A stretch of 64,000 bases of DNA, taken from positions 558,001-622,000 of the forward strand of contig JAGVMP010000011.1 in the NCBI GenBank assembly GCA_020053735.1. Reading direction: 5' to 3'. The DNA is from Pseudomonadota bacterium. GTDB lineage: Bacteria > Pseudomonadota > Gammaproteobacteria > Burkholderiales > Methylophilaceae. Under the pieces are notes generated by a model. That model was not told the origin of the DNA. It worked only from the letters and a program-made list of their open reading frames with translations, and ran no database searches. Positions 25,383 through 35,700 of this stretch are shown here, one piece after another. The position numbers and the translations under genes are program-made. How positions within the stretch are numbered: the stretch's first letter is position 1; each line of letters opens with the position of its first letter.

Positions 25383-25401
25383 AAAGCTTTATGTTTACTC
25401 A

Positions 25402-25546
25402 ATTTAAGTGGCTTCTAGCGTCGCATGTGCAGTTGAGACTAGGCAGATTTGAATTTTTAACCGGAATGTACACGTAGTACATGAGGATTAAAAATTAAAA
25501 TCTAACGCCGCATCAACAAACAAAGCAGCTAGATACACTTAAATTT
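25402..25546. repeat. 145-bp MITE-like long inverted repeat between nrdJa and nrdJb
   Basis: Outer arms AATTTAAGTG-x-CTAGC (from 25401) and GCTAG-x-CACTTAAATT (to 25546) match at about 16 of 18 positions. Inside, AGATTTGAATTTTTAA pairs with TTAAAAATTAAAATCT, then an internal loop (CCGGAA / TGAGGA) and an apical stem TGTAC / GTACA. The right end reaches the nrdJa stop codon. No transposase is present; it looks like a non-autonomous element or a structured RNA. Confidence 0.6.
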
Positions 25547-27716
25547 AGAATTTGCCGTAATAGCCTTCCTTCAGTGCATCGTACAAGTTGGCGGCTGAGT
25601 GAATCTCGCCATCGTATTCAATCTCTTCGTTGCCTGTTACTTCAATCTCGCTGCCGTCATCTAGCGTAAATTTATAGGTGGTGCTTTCTAAATCTTTCTC
25701 GGTTACCAACACGCCTTGGAACGCCTCTGGGTTAAACCTAAACGTCGTGCAGCCTTTTAAGCCTTTGTCGTAAGCGTACAAATAGATATTTTTAAAATCT
25801 TCAAAATCGTAATCGGTTGGAACATTGATGGTTTTTGAGATTGAGCTATCAATCCATTTTTGTGAGGCGGCTTGAATATCCACGTGCGCTTTGGCCATGA
25901 TGGTGGAAGAATCTAAAAAGTAATCTGGCAGCTTTTCATCTTCTTTATCGCTAAATGGCATGGCTTTTGAGTTAATCAACTCACGGTAAGCCAACAGTTC
26001 GAAAGAGAATACATCGACTTTTTCTTTCGATTTTTTGCCTTCGCGAATCACATTGCGTGCATAGTGGTGCGCAAATGATGGTTCGATACCATTGCTGGCG
26101 TTGTTGGCTAATGACAGAGAAATAGTGCCGGTTGGCGCGATTGAGCTGTGGTGCGTAAAGCGCACACCCTTGCTGGCGATTTGGTTGCGCAACCCTTCTG
26201 GGAACTGCTGCATATAGCGGCTGTATTTACCCAACAACACTTTGCCCGCGATTTTTTGGCCAACCTTAATGCCATCTGCCGCCATCTCTGGGCGTTTTGC
26301 CAGCATATCTGCAGTCACTTCAAATTTCTCTTCCATAATTGGCGCAGGGCCTTTTTCTTCTGCCAACTGCACGCCCACGTTCCAGCCTTCTTCGGCCATC
26401 ACACGCGTGACTTCATCGGTAAATTTAATTGATTCTTCTTCACCGTATTTCATTTTCATCATGGTAAAGGTTGAGCCCAAACCCAAATAGCCCATGCCGT
26501 GGCGGCGTTTGCGGGCGATTTCATCGCGTTGTTGTTGTAACGGCAGGCCGTTAATTTCCACTACGTTATCCAGCATGCGGGTAAATACGCCCACCACTTG
26601 GCGATATTCTGCCCAATCAAAGCTGGCTGCATCGGTAAATGGATTACGTACAAATTTAGTGAGGTTAACCGAGCCCAATAAACATGCGCCATAGGGCGGC
26701 AATGGCTGCTCGCCGCATGGGTTGGTCGCGCGGATATTCTCGCAAAACCAGTTGTTGTTCATTTCATTGACGCGGTCAATCAAAATAAAACCTGGCTCAG
26801 CAAAATCGTAAGTGCTGGACATAATCACGTCCCACAAGCGGCGCGCTTTAATGGTTTTATACACGCGGCAAGCGACTTTACCAGCATCTACGCCATCCGC
26901 TTTGGTGAGATATTTGCCTTTGACTGGCCACTCGCGCCACACCACTTGCGCAATGTCATTGACGTTCAGGCCATCAACAATCGCTTCTTTTTCTGTGACA
27001 GGAAAAGCTAATTTCCATTCAGAATCGGCTTTTACCGCTTCCATGAATTCTTTGGTAATGAGGCAAGAAAGATTAAATTGACGCAAACGGCCATTTTCGC
27101 GCTTGGCTTTAATAAAATCAGTGACATCTGGGTGCGAAATATCAAACGTAGCCATTTGTGCACCGCGACGGCCGCCAGCAGATGACACGGTAAAACACAT
27201 CTTGTCGTAGATATCCATAAACGACAGTGGGCCAGAGGTATATGCGCCAGCACCCGCTACAAATGCGCCTTTTGGGCGCAGGGTAGAAAACTCGTAACCA
27301 ATGCCGCAACCTGCTTTTAGCGTCAAGCCAGCTTCGTGCACCTTGTTAAGAATATTGTCCATGCTGTCTTCTACCACGCCAGACACCGTGCAATTAATAG
27401 TAGAAGTGGCAGGCTTGTGCTCTAACGCACCTGCGTTAGAAGTGATGCGGCCTGCAGGGATTGCACCGCGACGCAACGCCCACAAAAATTTCTCATGCCA
27501 TTCAGCACGTTTGTCTTCAGTCGTTTCCACATCGGCCAGCGCGCGGGCCACGCGAGAGTATGAAGCATCCATGTCGGCATCTACATGGTCGCCGTTTTTA
27601 GCCTTTAAGCGATATTTTTTATCCCAGATATCCAGCGAGACCGACTGGATTGGAATTTCAACGCTGGCGTTCTCTTGCGATTTGGCCATAGGCTCAACTG
27701 CTTTCAACATACTCAC
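25545..27716 (-). CDS. nrdJa: adenosylcobalamin-dependent ribonucleotide reductase, catalytic subunit
   Basis: Class II enzyme reducing ribonucleotides with a cobalamin-derived thiyl radical, independent of oxygen. 723 residues. Redox Cys109 (INCTVSG), the active-site motif NPCGEQPL (Asn332, Cys334, Glu336), AGCGIGYEFSTLRPKG, SSAGGRRGAQMATF and the C-terminal APTGTISL. The long C-terminal TSCPD part is on a separate gene (nrdJb). Start ATG 27716 is preceded by TTTAGGGAGTGAGT. A candidate NrdR box lies about 115 bp upstream. No cobalamin riboswitch was seen in the leader. Confidence 0.95.
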   Translation of the reverse strand: MSMLKAVEPMAKSQENASVEIPIQSVSLDIWDKKYRLKAKNGDHVDADMDASYSRVARALADVETTEDKRAEWHEKFLWALRRGAIPAGRITSNAGALEHKPATSTINCTVSGVVEDSMDNILNKVHEAGLTLKAGCGIGYEFSTLRPKGAFVAGAGAYTSGPLSFMDIYDKMCFTVSSAGGRRGAQMATFDISHPDVTDFIKAKRENGRLRQFNLSCLITKEFMEAVKADSEWKLAFPVTEKEAIVDGLNVNDIAQVVWREWPVKGKYLTKADGVDAGKVACRVYKTIKARRLWDVIMSSTYDFAEPGFILIDRVNEMNNNWFCENIRATNPCGEQPLPPYGACLLGSVNLTKFVRNPFTDAASFDWAEYRQVVGVFTRMLDNVVEINGLPLQQQRDEIARKRRHGMGYLGLGSTFTMMKMKYGEEESIKFTDEVTRVMAEEGWNVGVQLAEEKGPAPIMEEKFEVTADMLAKRPEMAADGIKVGQKIAGKVLLGKYSRYMQQFPEGLRNQIASKGVRFTHHSSIAPTGTISLSLANNASNGIEPSFAHHYARNVIREGKKSKEKVDVFSFELLAYRELINSKAMPFSDKEDEKLPDYFLDSSTIMAKAHVDIQAASQKWIDSSISKTINVPTDYDFEDFKNIYLYAYDKGLKGCTTFRFNPEAFQGVLVTEKDLESTTYKFTLDDGSEIEVTGNEEIEYDGEIHSAANLYDALKEGYYGKF

Positions 27717-27830
27717 TCCCTAAAATCTTTATTATTAACTATTAAATTTACAATGTTTTTAAATGCAAAAAACATACAACCGCGCTAACTATGTGATTAA
27801 TATAAATTAAGCAAAAAAATTCGCGCTTAA

Positions 27831-27846
27831 ACACAATATGTTGTGC
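27831..27846. promoter_or_regulatory. candidate NrdR box
   Basis: ACACAATATGTTGTGC matches 14 of 16 positions of the remembered NrdR consensus ACACWATATATWGTGT. It lies in the divergent gap upstream of nrdJa. NrdR boxes normally occur in pairs about 31 bp apart; I could not find a convincing partner, which lowers confidence. Confidence 0.5.
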
Positions 27847-27962
27847 CTTAAGCAGAAATTTAAGCCTTTATTTTGTATGCGTCAATACTATTTTTACCAT
27901 GTTTTTTTGCGCTAATTTGGTGCGGTTTCTGCAAAGCCAAGCCAGTATTTGCATTTGGCTAG

Positions 27963-27980
27963 GGTGAGTAATTACTCACC
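27963..27980. promoter_or_regulatory. perfect 18-bp palindrome between nrdJa and waaA
   Basis: GGTGAGTAATTACTCACC is its own reverse complement. It is 165 bp before waaA and 247 bp before nrdJa. The form (TGAGTAATTACTCA core) suits a TetR-type dimer. Neither the regulator nor the target is evident. Apart from this and the NrdR box the 428-bp gap shows only AT-rich sequence. Confidence 0.55.
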
Positions 27981-28144
27981 AGAAAATATTTAAAAAAATA
28001 AATTTCTTGCTAAATTTTATTTACCAACTTAACGACCAATTTACGTAGCCATATTTTGGCCTTGAGTTTGGGTATTAAGTTTCATTGTCTGTTTGCATCT
28101 CTTGCACCGCAAATAAAAGCCTGCTTTTGTGAGAAAATGCTTCC

Positions 28145-29410
28145 ATGAATCGCTTTTACTACTCTGTGCTGCTGTATTTAATTTTGCCGTTGGTGCCATT
28201 TAAATTATGGTGGCGTGGTATTAAGCAGCCCGCTTATCGCCAACACTGGGGCGAGCGTTTTGGTTGTTACAACACACAAGTCAATAAGCCTGTGATTTGG
28301 CTGCACTGCGTATCAGTGGGTGAAACGCGCGCGGCTGAGCCTTTAATTAGCGCATTGCAAACCACATACCCAAATCACCAAATTTTGCTTACGCACGGCA
28401 CTCCTACTGGCCGCGAGGCTGGTGAAGCGCTATTTGGCGACAAGGTTGACCGTGTCTATTTGCCTTATGATGTGCCTTTTGCAGTGAACAATTTTTTAGC
28501 CCACTTTAAACCAGCCGTTGCCTTAATGATGGAAACTGAACTGTGGTTTAACCTGATTGCTGCTTGTAAGCAGCTTGATATTCCTGTGCTGCTACTTAAC
28601 GCGCGACTTTCAGAAAAATCGGCCACTGGTTATGCCAAACTGGGCAAGTTGGCGCAAGAGGGCGTGCAAAGCTTAAGTGCGGTGGCTGCGCAAACAGCGG
28701 ATGACGCAGCGCGCTTGAAAGCTTTAGGTAATATATCGGGCGCTCAAAATATCAGTGTTGCGGGCAATTTAAAATTTGACGTCAAAGCTTCTAAAGAAAA
28801 TATTGATAAAGGTTTACAGCTGAGAAAACAATTTGGCGAGCGGCCTGTGTTTTTGGCCGCCAGTACCCGTGATGGCGAAGAAGCATTGATTTTGGATAGC
28901 CTAAATAAAATCAGTATTCCGAATCTGCTTACGGTCATTGTACCGCGCCACCCGCAGCGTTTTGACGTAGTCGCAGCGCTACTTGAACAACTTGGTATCA
29001 ACTATCAGCGAAAGGCATTATTAAATAGCGAAGCCTTGCAAGCCAATACCCAAGTTGTGCTTGGCGACACCATGGGCGAAATGTCGGTGTATTACGCCGC
29101 GAGTGACATTGCGTTTATAGGCGGTAGCTTGCTAAATTACGGCGGGCAAAACTTGATAGAAGCCGCTCATGTGGGTAAGCCAATTTTAATTGGCGAGCAC
29201 ACGTATAATTTTGCCCAAGCCAGCAATGATGCGGTAACGGCTGGCGCAGCCATGCGCGTAAAAGATGCAGATGATTTGATGCAAAAAGTGAATGAATTAC
29301 TGAAAAGTAAGATTGAATTAGCCAACATGCAGCAAGCAGCACTGCGTTTTAGTGACGCATACGCTGGTGCAACTGCACGCCTAATCACGCTCATTAAACA
29401 ATATGTTTAA
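28145..29410 (+). CDS. waaA: 3-deoxy-D-manno-octulosonic acid (Kdo) transferase
   Basis: Transfers Kdo from CMP-Kdo to lipid IVA in lipopolysaccharide core synthesis at the inner membrane. 421 residues, normal for WaaA (GT30). N-terminal hydrophobic anchor (about 5-20), WLHCVSVGETRAAEPLI, LTHGTPTGREAG, ALMMETELWFNLI with the conserved Glu, RLSEKSATGYAKLG, and the donor-site segment DTMGEMSVYYAASDIAFIGGSL plus NLIEAAHVGKPILIGEH. Single gene; convergent with the next gene 9 bp on. Confidence 0.94.
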   Translation: MNRFYYSVLLYLILPLVPFKLWWRGIKQPAYRQHWGERFGCYNTQVNKPVIWLHCVSVGETRAAEPLISALQTTYPNHQILLTHGTPTGREAGEALFGDKVDRVYLPYDVPFAVNNFLAHFKPAVALMMETELWFNLIAACKQLDIPVLLLNARLSEKSATGYAKLGKLAQEGVQSLSAVAAQTADDAARLKALGNISGAQNISVAGNLKFDVKASKENIDKGLQLRKQFGERPVFLAASTRDGEEALILDSLNKISIPNLLTVIVPRHPQRFDVVAALLEQLGINYQRKALLNSEALQANTQVVLGDTMGEMSVYYAASDIAFIGGSLLNYGGQNLIEAAHVGKPILIGEHTYNFAQASNDAVTAGAAMRVKDADDLMQKVNELLKSKIELANMQQAALRFSDAYAGATARLITLIKQYV

Positions 29411-29419
29411 TGAGCAAAA

Positions 29420-30007
29420 CTAACTGACGGTCAAAGACTTAACAAAGATTAATTCACAAGCGCCGGCGCCTGTGTCTTCACGCGTCAATGAGCTTTTCCA
29501 GCGCCAGCCATCCTCTGCTTTGGCCTCAATTAAATAGCCTGTAATCTTGACCACCTGACCGGGCCGCACCGATTTTAAGGTTTTTTCCACTTGGCTATCC
29601 GCTGGAATCATGTGCATATTGGCACTTTGTAGTTCAATTTCTTTGCGCGGAATTGGAAACGTATCTACCCGCCAGTAATAAAAACGATTGGATTGAGAAA
29701 TTTTAATCTCTTTTAAAATCGCTTCATCCGACATTTTTCCCCAGCCTAGCGCCAAATCCACTGGCGATAAATCGGCCTCGCGCCCAAAGGTATAATCTTT
29801 GGCGGCCAACACCCGTGCCTCAATCGAAAAATCTTCTAACGGCGTAATGTGGTAGCCATGATGAGTGAACGCATGTTGTTTGCTTGAATGTTGAGTCGGC
29901 TGTTGGCTAGCAATAACGCCTTTACCATGCAAAATCGGGCGTTGTGAAAAATGCTGATAGCCGCCGTAACTTATTAGCGCAATGAAAAGTATGAGTTTCC
30001 AATTCAC
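29420..30007 (-). CDS. membrane-anchored conserved hypothetical protein
   Basis: 195 residues with an N-terminal transmembrane helix (about 4-18). The soluble part contains DYTFGREADLSPVDLALGWGKMSD and a C-terminal GAGACELIFVKSL, a pattern I have seen in uncharacterised proteobacterial envelope proteins; no function is assigned. It is the last gene of the leftward run from tetR, 25 bp after the isochorismatase-like gene. It could be an enzyme-like or OB-fold protein (VVKITGYLIEAKAEDGW), but this is speculative. Confidence 0.65.
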   Translation of the reverse strand: MNWKLILFIALISYGGYQHFSQRPILHGKGVIASQQPTQHSSKQHAFTHHGYHITPLEDFSIEARVLAAKDYTFGREADLSPVDLALGWGKMSDEAILKEIKISQSNRFYYWRVDTFPIPRKEIELQSANMHMIPADSQVEKTLKSVRPGQVVKITGYLIEAKAEDGWRWKSSLTREDTGAGACELIFVKSLTVS

Positions 30008-30032
30008 TATGTTTAATTACCTGATAATTCAG

Positions 30033-30596
30033 CTATCTAATTAATTTTGAGAGCGCCTTAAACGCCTCGTGATTGGCGTTGCCCAGCCATTCAAATAGTA
30101 CAGATTCTGTATTGGTAATGACAGCCCCCGCTTGCTGCAACCTAGCAAGGGCATTGGTTTTATTTGCAGGCGTTCGAGATAGAATCGCATCTTCCACCAC
30201 AAACACAGTTTTGCCTGCTTCAATTAAATCTAACGCGGTTTGTAGTACACAAATGTGCGATTCCATGCCCACCAAAATAATATGTGAATTTTCGCGCTGT
30301 AACTGTTGATTAAATTTTGGCTCGGTACAAGCTGAAAAGGCAGTTTTGGCAATGGCTCTGACAGCTGGTAAATACAGCTTAATTTCTGGTAAGGTCGCCC
30401 CCAAGCCTTGTGGATATTGCTCGGTAAGCACAGTAGGAACATTCAGCAGCACGGCTGCTTGTGCCAATATTCCACAATTTTTAGTCACCTGTTGCATAGC
30501 ATCAGCAGGCATGGCACTGGCCAATTTTTCTTGCATATCTAGGATTATTAATTGACTGATTACCAACTGACTTAACGCTAACTTGGCTTTGTGCAT
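30033..30596 (-). CDS. isochorismatase-family cysteine hydrolase
   Basis: 187 residues. The Asp20-Lys84-Cys116 triad is visible (IILDMQEKL, AIAKTAFSAC and GMESHICVLQT) with a cis-peptide-like segment before the Cys. Family members hydrolyse amides or vinyl ethers (nicotinamidase, YcaC-like, isochorismatase); the short form without extra domains is closest to YcaC/MAR1 hydrolases of unknown substrate. Located 27 bp after tolC in the same operon. An association with efflux suggests detoxification (inference). Confidence 0.83.
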   Translation of the reverse strand: MHKAKLALSQLVISQLIILDMQEKLASAMPADAMQQVTKNCGILAQAAVLLNVPTVLTEQYPQGLGATLPEIKLYLPAVRAIAKTAFSACTEPKFNQQLQRENSHIILVGMESHICVLQTALDLIEAGKTVFVVEDAILSRTPANKTNALARLQQAGAVITNTESVLFEWLGNANHEAFKALSKLIR

Positions 30597-30623
30597 AATT
30601 AAGTGGCCCAGAATTATTTTCAG

Positions 30624-32024
30624 CTAATTAATGACGAGCTGCTGGTTGATATCTTGCAAATCCACCTCGGCAACCAAGCCAGAGGCGGCTTTCAGGCGAA
30701 TAATATTCACCAAGTAACTGTAGCGTGCTTGTAGCAAATCGCGCTTGGCACTAAATAATTGTTGTTGCGCATTCAGTACATCGACACTGGTGCGCACGCC
30801 CACTTCATAGCCCAACTTGGTGGAATCGAGCTGGCTTTGGCTAGAAATTAAAGCTTGATCAAGCGCTTTCACTTGCGCAATGCTGCTGCTTAAATTGAAA
30901 TAGGCACGCTGCGTTTCTAAATCAGTTTGGCGGCGCGCAATTCCAACATCGTCGAGCGCTTTTTGTTTATTGAGTACCGCTTGCCGTGCGCGTGAGCTGA
31001 TGGCACCACCTTGATACAACGGAATCTCTAGTTGTAAACCTATCGTAGCATTTTTAAGTTCGTTACCCGCACTGAATACCGATGGACTGCCGTTAGCATA
31101 ACTGTAAGCATAACTTGCCACGCCATCTAAAGTAGGTAAATGGCCGGCATTGGCACGCTCCACCTCTTGCTCAGCCAACTTAAGCGCATCTTGCTGAATT
31201 TGTATATTCAAATTATTTTGGCTACCCACTTGCTGCCAATCTTGCATCGTTTGTTGTAGCATGGCTACTTGAATATCAGCCTTTACTGTGGCTAATTTAC
31301 TGGGAATGCTACCCGTAATCGCCTCGACCGCACGCTTGGCTATTTCGAACTCATTAATTGCAGCGACTTCTTGTGCCAAAATCAAATCATAGCGCGCTTG
31401 CGCCTCATTAACGTCGGTAACCGTTGCCGTCCCCACCTCAAAAGTGACTTTGGCTTGCTCCAGCTGGCTTAGGATGGCAGCTTTTTGTGCAATAATTAAA
31501 TCAATTTTATCTTGCGCCAATAACACATCAAAATAAGCCTGCGTGGTACGCAAAATCAAGTTTTGTTGGCTTAGGTGATACTGTTTATCAGCCTGACTCA
31601 CTTGCGTTTTTGATTGCGCAATTTGCACCAAATTTTGTTTGCGGTAAATCGGCTGGCGCGCCTCTACCACCGCACGTAAATTCTCAAATTTTGAGTTACC
31701 AGGTGGGATGTTTGAATCTAAATAACGAATATTCGTATTAGAAGTGCTGGCATCCGCAGTAAAATTCACCGCTGGGAGGTATAACGCCTTGCTTTGTTCA
31801 ATAAGCTCTTGCGCGGCTTTGTTGGCGCTTAAGGCCGAAGCCAACGTGGGGTCTTTGGCCAGCGCTTCATGGTACACATCTAATAACGACTGCGGCTTAA
31901 CTGAGCCTAGATTAACCGACTCTAGGTTAACTGACTCAATCTTAGCCGCAAAAAGCGTAGTCTCCCCAGCCAACAGGACGTTTGGCAGCAATATCAGTAA
32001 AATAATCAGTGATTTAATTTGCAT
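30624..32024 (-). CDS. tolC: TolC family outer-membrane efflux protein
   Basis: 466 residues. Signal peptide about 1-19 (LLPNVLLAG), then two homologous halves of OEP type: SLLDVYHEALAKDPTLASALSANKAA and the QAYFDVLLAQDKIDLI/YEVGVRTSVDVLNAQQQLF repeats. Forms the trimeric outer-membrane channel for tripartite efflux or type I secretion. The mature N-terminus begins with an unusual tandem ESVNL-ESVNL-GSV, encoded by near-identical 15-bp units, in front of the family homology. It follows pcm by 28 bp; adaptor and pump genes are upstream in the same run. Confidence 0.92.
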   Translation of the reverse strand: MQIKSLIILLILLPNVLLAGETTLFAAKIESVNLESVNLGSVKPQSLLDVYHEALAKDPTLASALSANKAAQELIEQSKALYLPAVNFTADASTSNTNIRYLDSNIPPGNSKFENLRAVVEARQPIYRKQNLVQIAQSKTQVSQADKQYHLSQQNLILRTTQAYFDVLLAQDKIDLIIAQKAAILSQLEQAKVTFEVGTATVTDVNEAQARYDLILAQEVAAINEFEIAKRAVEAITGSIPSKLATVKADIQVAMLQQTMQDWQQVGSQNNLNIQIQQDALKLAEQEVERANAGHLPTLDGVASYAYSYANGSPSVFSAGNELKNATIGLQLEIPLYQGGAISSRARQAVLNKQKALDDVGIARRQTDLETQRAYFNLSSSIAQVKALDQALISSQSQLDSTKLGYEVGVRTSVDVLNAQQQLFSAKRDLLQARYSYLVNIIRLKAASGLVAEVDLQDINQQLVIN

Positions 32025-32052
32025 ATTTTTAGTGTTTAAATTTTATGAGTGT

Positions 32053-32739
32053 TTAAAACTCAAATTGTTGCGCTTGTGGCGCATTGAACAGCTCTGGAAT
32101 ACAGGTTTCAAACAATACATCTTGCTTAAACCCGGTCTCTGAAACACGTTGAATAAGGGTGGCTTGCATCACGGGCGCGCTACCCAGCACAATCAGCATG
32201 GTGCCGCCAATACTCAGTTGCTGCCTTACGCCTGCAGGTTCTGTGGGGGACGAGGCTGTGTAGACAATCAAATCATAAAATGTCTGGTTCAGTTTATCTA
32301 CACGCCCAAAAGCACCATCGGCCACCAATAAGCTGACATTTTTAATATTGTTTTGCGCTAAATTGTGGGCGGCTTGCGCACTCAGTTCTGAATTAATCTC
32401 TAACGAGACCACATGTTTCGCAAGACTGGCCAGCAAGGCAGTAAAATAGCCGCTGCCAGTGCCTATGTGCAATATCATGTGATTACTTTGTACATCCAGC
32501 GCTTGCAATAGTCGCGCTTCAAGCTTGGGATGTAACATGGTTTGACCATGGCCAATGGGCACTTCAATATCGGCAAACGCTAAGCCTGCGTATGCGCTAG
32601 GCACAAAATTCTCACGTGGCACATCATTTAGCAAAGTTAGCACTTTAGGGTCTAGCACTTCCCAAGTGCGAATTTGCTGTTCTATCATGTTGAATCGTGC
32701 GGTTTCGTATTGCCCAGTATTTTGCATTGCTTCAGTCAT
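32053..32739 (-). CDS. pcm: protein-L-isoaspartate O-methyltransferase
   Basis: Methylates isoaspartyl residues in damaged proteins for repair, using S-adenosylmethionine. 228 residues. Motif I ILHIGTGSGYFTALLA, EVPIGHGQTMLHP (substrate loop) and QQIRTWEVLDPKVL at the N-terminus match the form that precedes tolC in many betaproteobacteria. The normal GTGSGY is present; the residue after GHGQT is Met where Ile/Ser-Gln is common. Sits between the RND pump and tolC. Confidence 0.88.
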   Translation of the reverse strand: MTEAMQNTGQYETARFNMIEQQIRTWEVLDPKVLTLLNDVPRENFVPSAYAGLAFADIEVPIGHGQTMLHPKLEARLLQALDVQSNHMILHIGTGSGYFTALLASLAKHVVSLEINSELSAQAAHNLAQNNIKNVSLLVADGAFGRVDKLNQTFYDLIVYTASSPTEPAGVRQQLSIGGTMLIVLGSAPVMQATLIQRVSETGFKQDVLFETCIPELFNAPQAQQFEF

Positions 32740-32772
32740 TTATTGCTTCCGTTTATTTAAGTTTATTATAGC

Positions 32773-35700
32773 TTATGTACTTAAACTGTCTGGCATTTTT
32801 ACCTTAAACCACGCTGCATATAACGCAGGTAAAAACAGCACCGTCAGCACGGTGGCCACTGCCAAGCCACCCATAATCGCCACTGCCATTGGACCGAAAA
32901 ACACACTGCGCGTGAGCGGTATCATGGCTAAAATCGCTGCTGCTGCCGTCAGCACAATGGGTCTAAACCTTCTAATCGTTGACTCCACGACGGCTTGCCA
33001 AGGTTCCAAACCACTGGCTTTGTCTTGGTCAATTTGGTCCACCAAAATCACCGAGTTACGCATAATCATGCCACTTAAGGCAATCGTCCCCAGCATGGCG
33101 ACAAAACCAAATGGTTGATTAAACAGCAACAAGCCTACTGTGACTCCAATTAACCCTAAAGGTGCTGTGAGCAACACCAAAAATGTGCGTGAAAAACTTT
33201 TTAGCTGAATAATCAATAAGGTCAGTACCACCACCAAAAATAAGGGCGCACCTTTGGCTACTGAGGCGCCGCCTTTGGCGGACTCTTCTACTGCGCCCCC
33301 TGTTTCTATACTAATGCCTAATGGTAAGCTGGCTTTTATTTCGGTTAATTTTTCTTCAATCTGTGCCGATATTACAGGGGCTTGCAGGCCACCGCGTAAA
33401 TGCGCACGCACGGTCAGCGATGGCACGCGGTTACGATGCCAAATTACGCCTTCTTCAAATTCGGACGTGATATTGGCGATTTGCGATAGCGGAACACTAA
33501 CACCCGACACTGTGTTAATCATTAAATTGGGTAAACGTGAAAGTTGTTTACGTTCCAACTCAGCACCGCGTACCACCAAATCAATCCGTTCATTGCCCTC
33601 TCTAAACTCAGTGATATACAGTTCGCTCATAGCGCCATTCAGCATATTGGCAATGTCAACTGAGCTCACCCCCAGCAAGCGCGCTTTTTCTTGGTCTATT
33701 TGCACTTTTAGCACTTTGCTTGGCTCTTCCCAGCCCAATTGCACGTTCACTAAATTTTCGTTGGCGCGCATGATATCCGCGATGCGATGTGCCACTTCTC
33801 TAATCTTTTTAATATCGCTACCATCTACTCTAAACTGCACAGGAAATCCCACTGGCGGGCCGTTTTCCAGACGCAATACTGAGGCACGTAAACTGGGGAA
33901 ATCGCTTTCAAATAACTTAAGCAAATCGCTGCGCAAGGCTTCACGCTGTTCAAGGTTTTTACTTAACACCACAAATTGTGCAAAGCCTCTGTGTGCGAGT
34001 TGAATATCTAGTGGCAAATAATAGCGTGGACTGCCAGTGCCGATATAGGCAACATAATTATCCAGGCCTACATGTTTTTTATTCCAAGCGTTCAGCCAGT
34101 TTTCGAGTTTTTTCACTTCTAAATTTGTTGCTTGGTAAGACGCGCCTTCGGTCATGCGTAAATCTATCATCAATTCTAGCCGCGTAGAATCTGGGAAAAA
34201 TTGCTGTTGCACCTTGCCAAAGCCGACCACCGACAATATAAACATAGCCAGCGTTGCGATAATCACTGTTTTGCGATAACGCACGCAAGCGGTAACTAGG
34301 TGGCGAAACCCGTTGTAAAATTTGGTATTGTAAATATCGTGATGGTGGTTTTCATCTGCCGCTTCTACCAATCCTAGTTTGCTTTTTAACCAAAGCATTA
34401 ATTTAGAAGGCTTTGGCTTATGCGCATAATCAGGTAGCAGGTGGTAGCCCAAGTAGGGCACGAAAATCACTGCTGCAAACCACGAAATAATCAATGCAAT
34501 CGCAGATACTTGAAAGATAGAACGTGTGTATTCACCCGTAGAACTGGCCGCCGTTGCAATCGGTAAAAAGCCAGCCACTGTGACGAGCGTACCTGTCAAC
34601 ATAGGCATGGCAGTGGAGCTGTAAGCAAACGAGGCAGCTTTAACTCTATCCCAGCCTTGCTCCATTTTAGATGACATCATTTCGACCGCGATAATCGCAT
34701 CATCCACCAGTAGCCCCAACGCCAATATCAACGCGCCTAGTGAGATTTTATGTAGGCCAATATTAAAAAAATTCATCACCAAAAATGTGGCGGCCAATAC
34801 AACGGGAATAGAAATGGCCACCACAATGCCCGTGCGCCAACCCAGTGACAACAAGCTTACCCCCAGCACAATCACTAAAGCTTCTACTAGCGACTTTACA
34901 AAGTCGCTCACCGAATTTGCCACGATTGTTGGCTGTGAGGTCACGGTGTCAAAACTCAAGCCAATCGGTAGGCTTTGCTGTATGTTGGCAATTTTGATAT
35001 CTAGGGCTTCACCAAGCGCAATCACGTCCCCACCTGACTTCATGCTCACACCTAATAACAGGGTGTCCTTACCATTAAAACGCACCGTATCGCGCGGCGG
35101 ATCTTCGTAGCCCCTGTAAACGCGTGCTACATCACTCAGCTTAAAATCCTGATTATTGGCGCGTAAACGCAGTTCGCGCAAATCTTGCAATAAATTGTAC
35201 CTGCCAGATACATCAATGCGGATGCGCTCAGTGGGCGAATCGTAGGTGCCTCCACGCACTACCGCATTTTGCGCTTGCAGTATATCGACCAAGGTAGTCG
35301 TATTAATACCTAACGTTGAAAGTTTGGCATTGGAAAGCTCAATAAAGATACGCTGTTTTTGCTCACCAAAAAAGTCTACTTTAGCCACATCGGGTGTTTT
35401 AAGCAGATCAGCACGGATGATTTCAGCTTGCTTTTTTAAAGCAAAATTGTCAAAGCCATCGCCAGTAAGTGCATACATGCTGCCATATACGTCACTAAAC
35501 TCGTCGTTAAAAACCAGACTCTCTACATTTTGTGGCAGGGTATGCCGAATATCACCCACTTTTTTGCGCACTTGATACCAAATATCGGGAATAGCCTCAG
35601 AGAATGTATCGTCTTTAATCACAATAAAAATCATCGATTCGCCTGGCCGCGAATAGCTGCTGGAGTAATCAATATTTGGCACTTCTTGAATTTTTTTCTC

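Noticed and set aside
25860-25890. Repeat-like AATATCCACGTGCGC inside nrdJa
   Set aside because: It encodes family-conserved reductase sequence and has no hairpin.
27717-28144. Cobalamin riboswitch before nrdJa
   Set aside because: No B12-box-like conserved core could be found; only a palindrome and an NrdR-like box.
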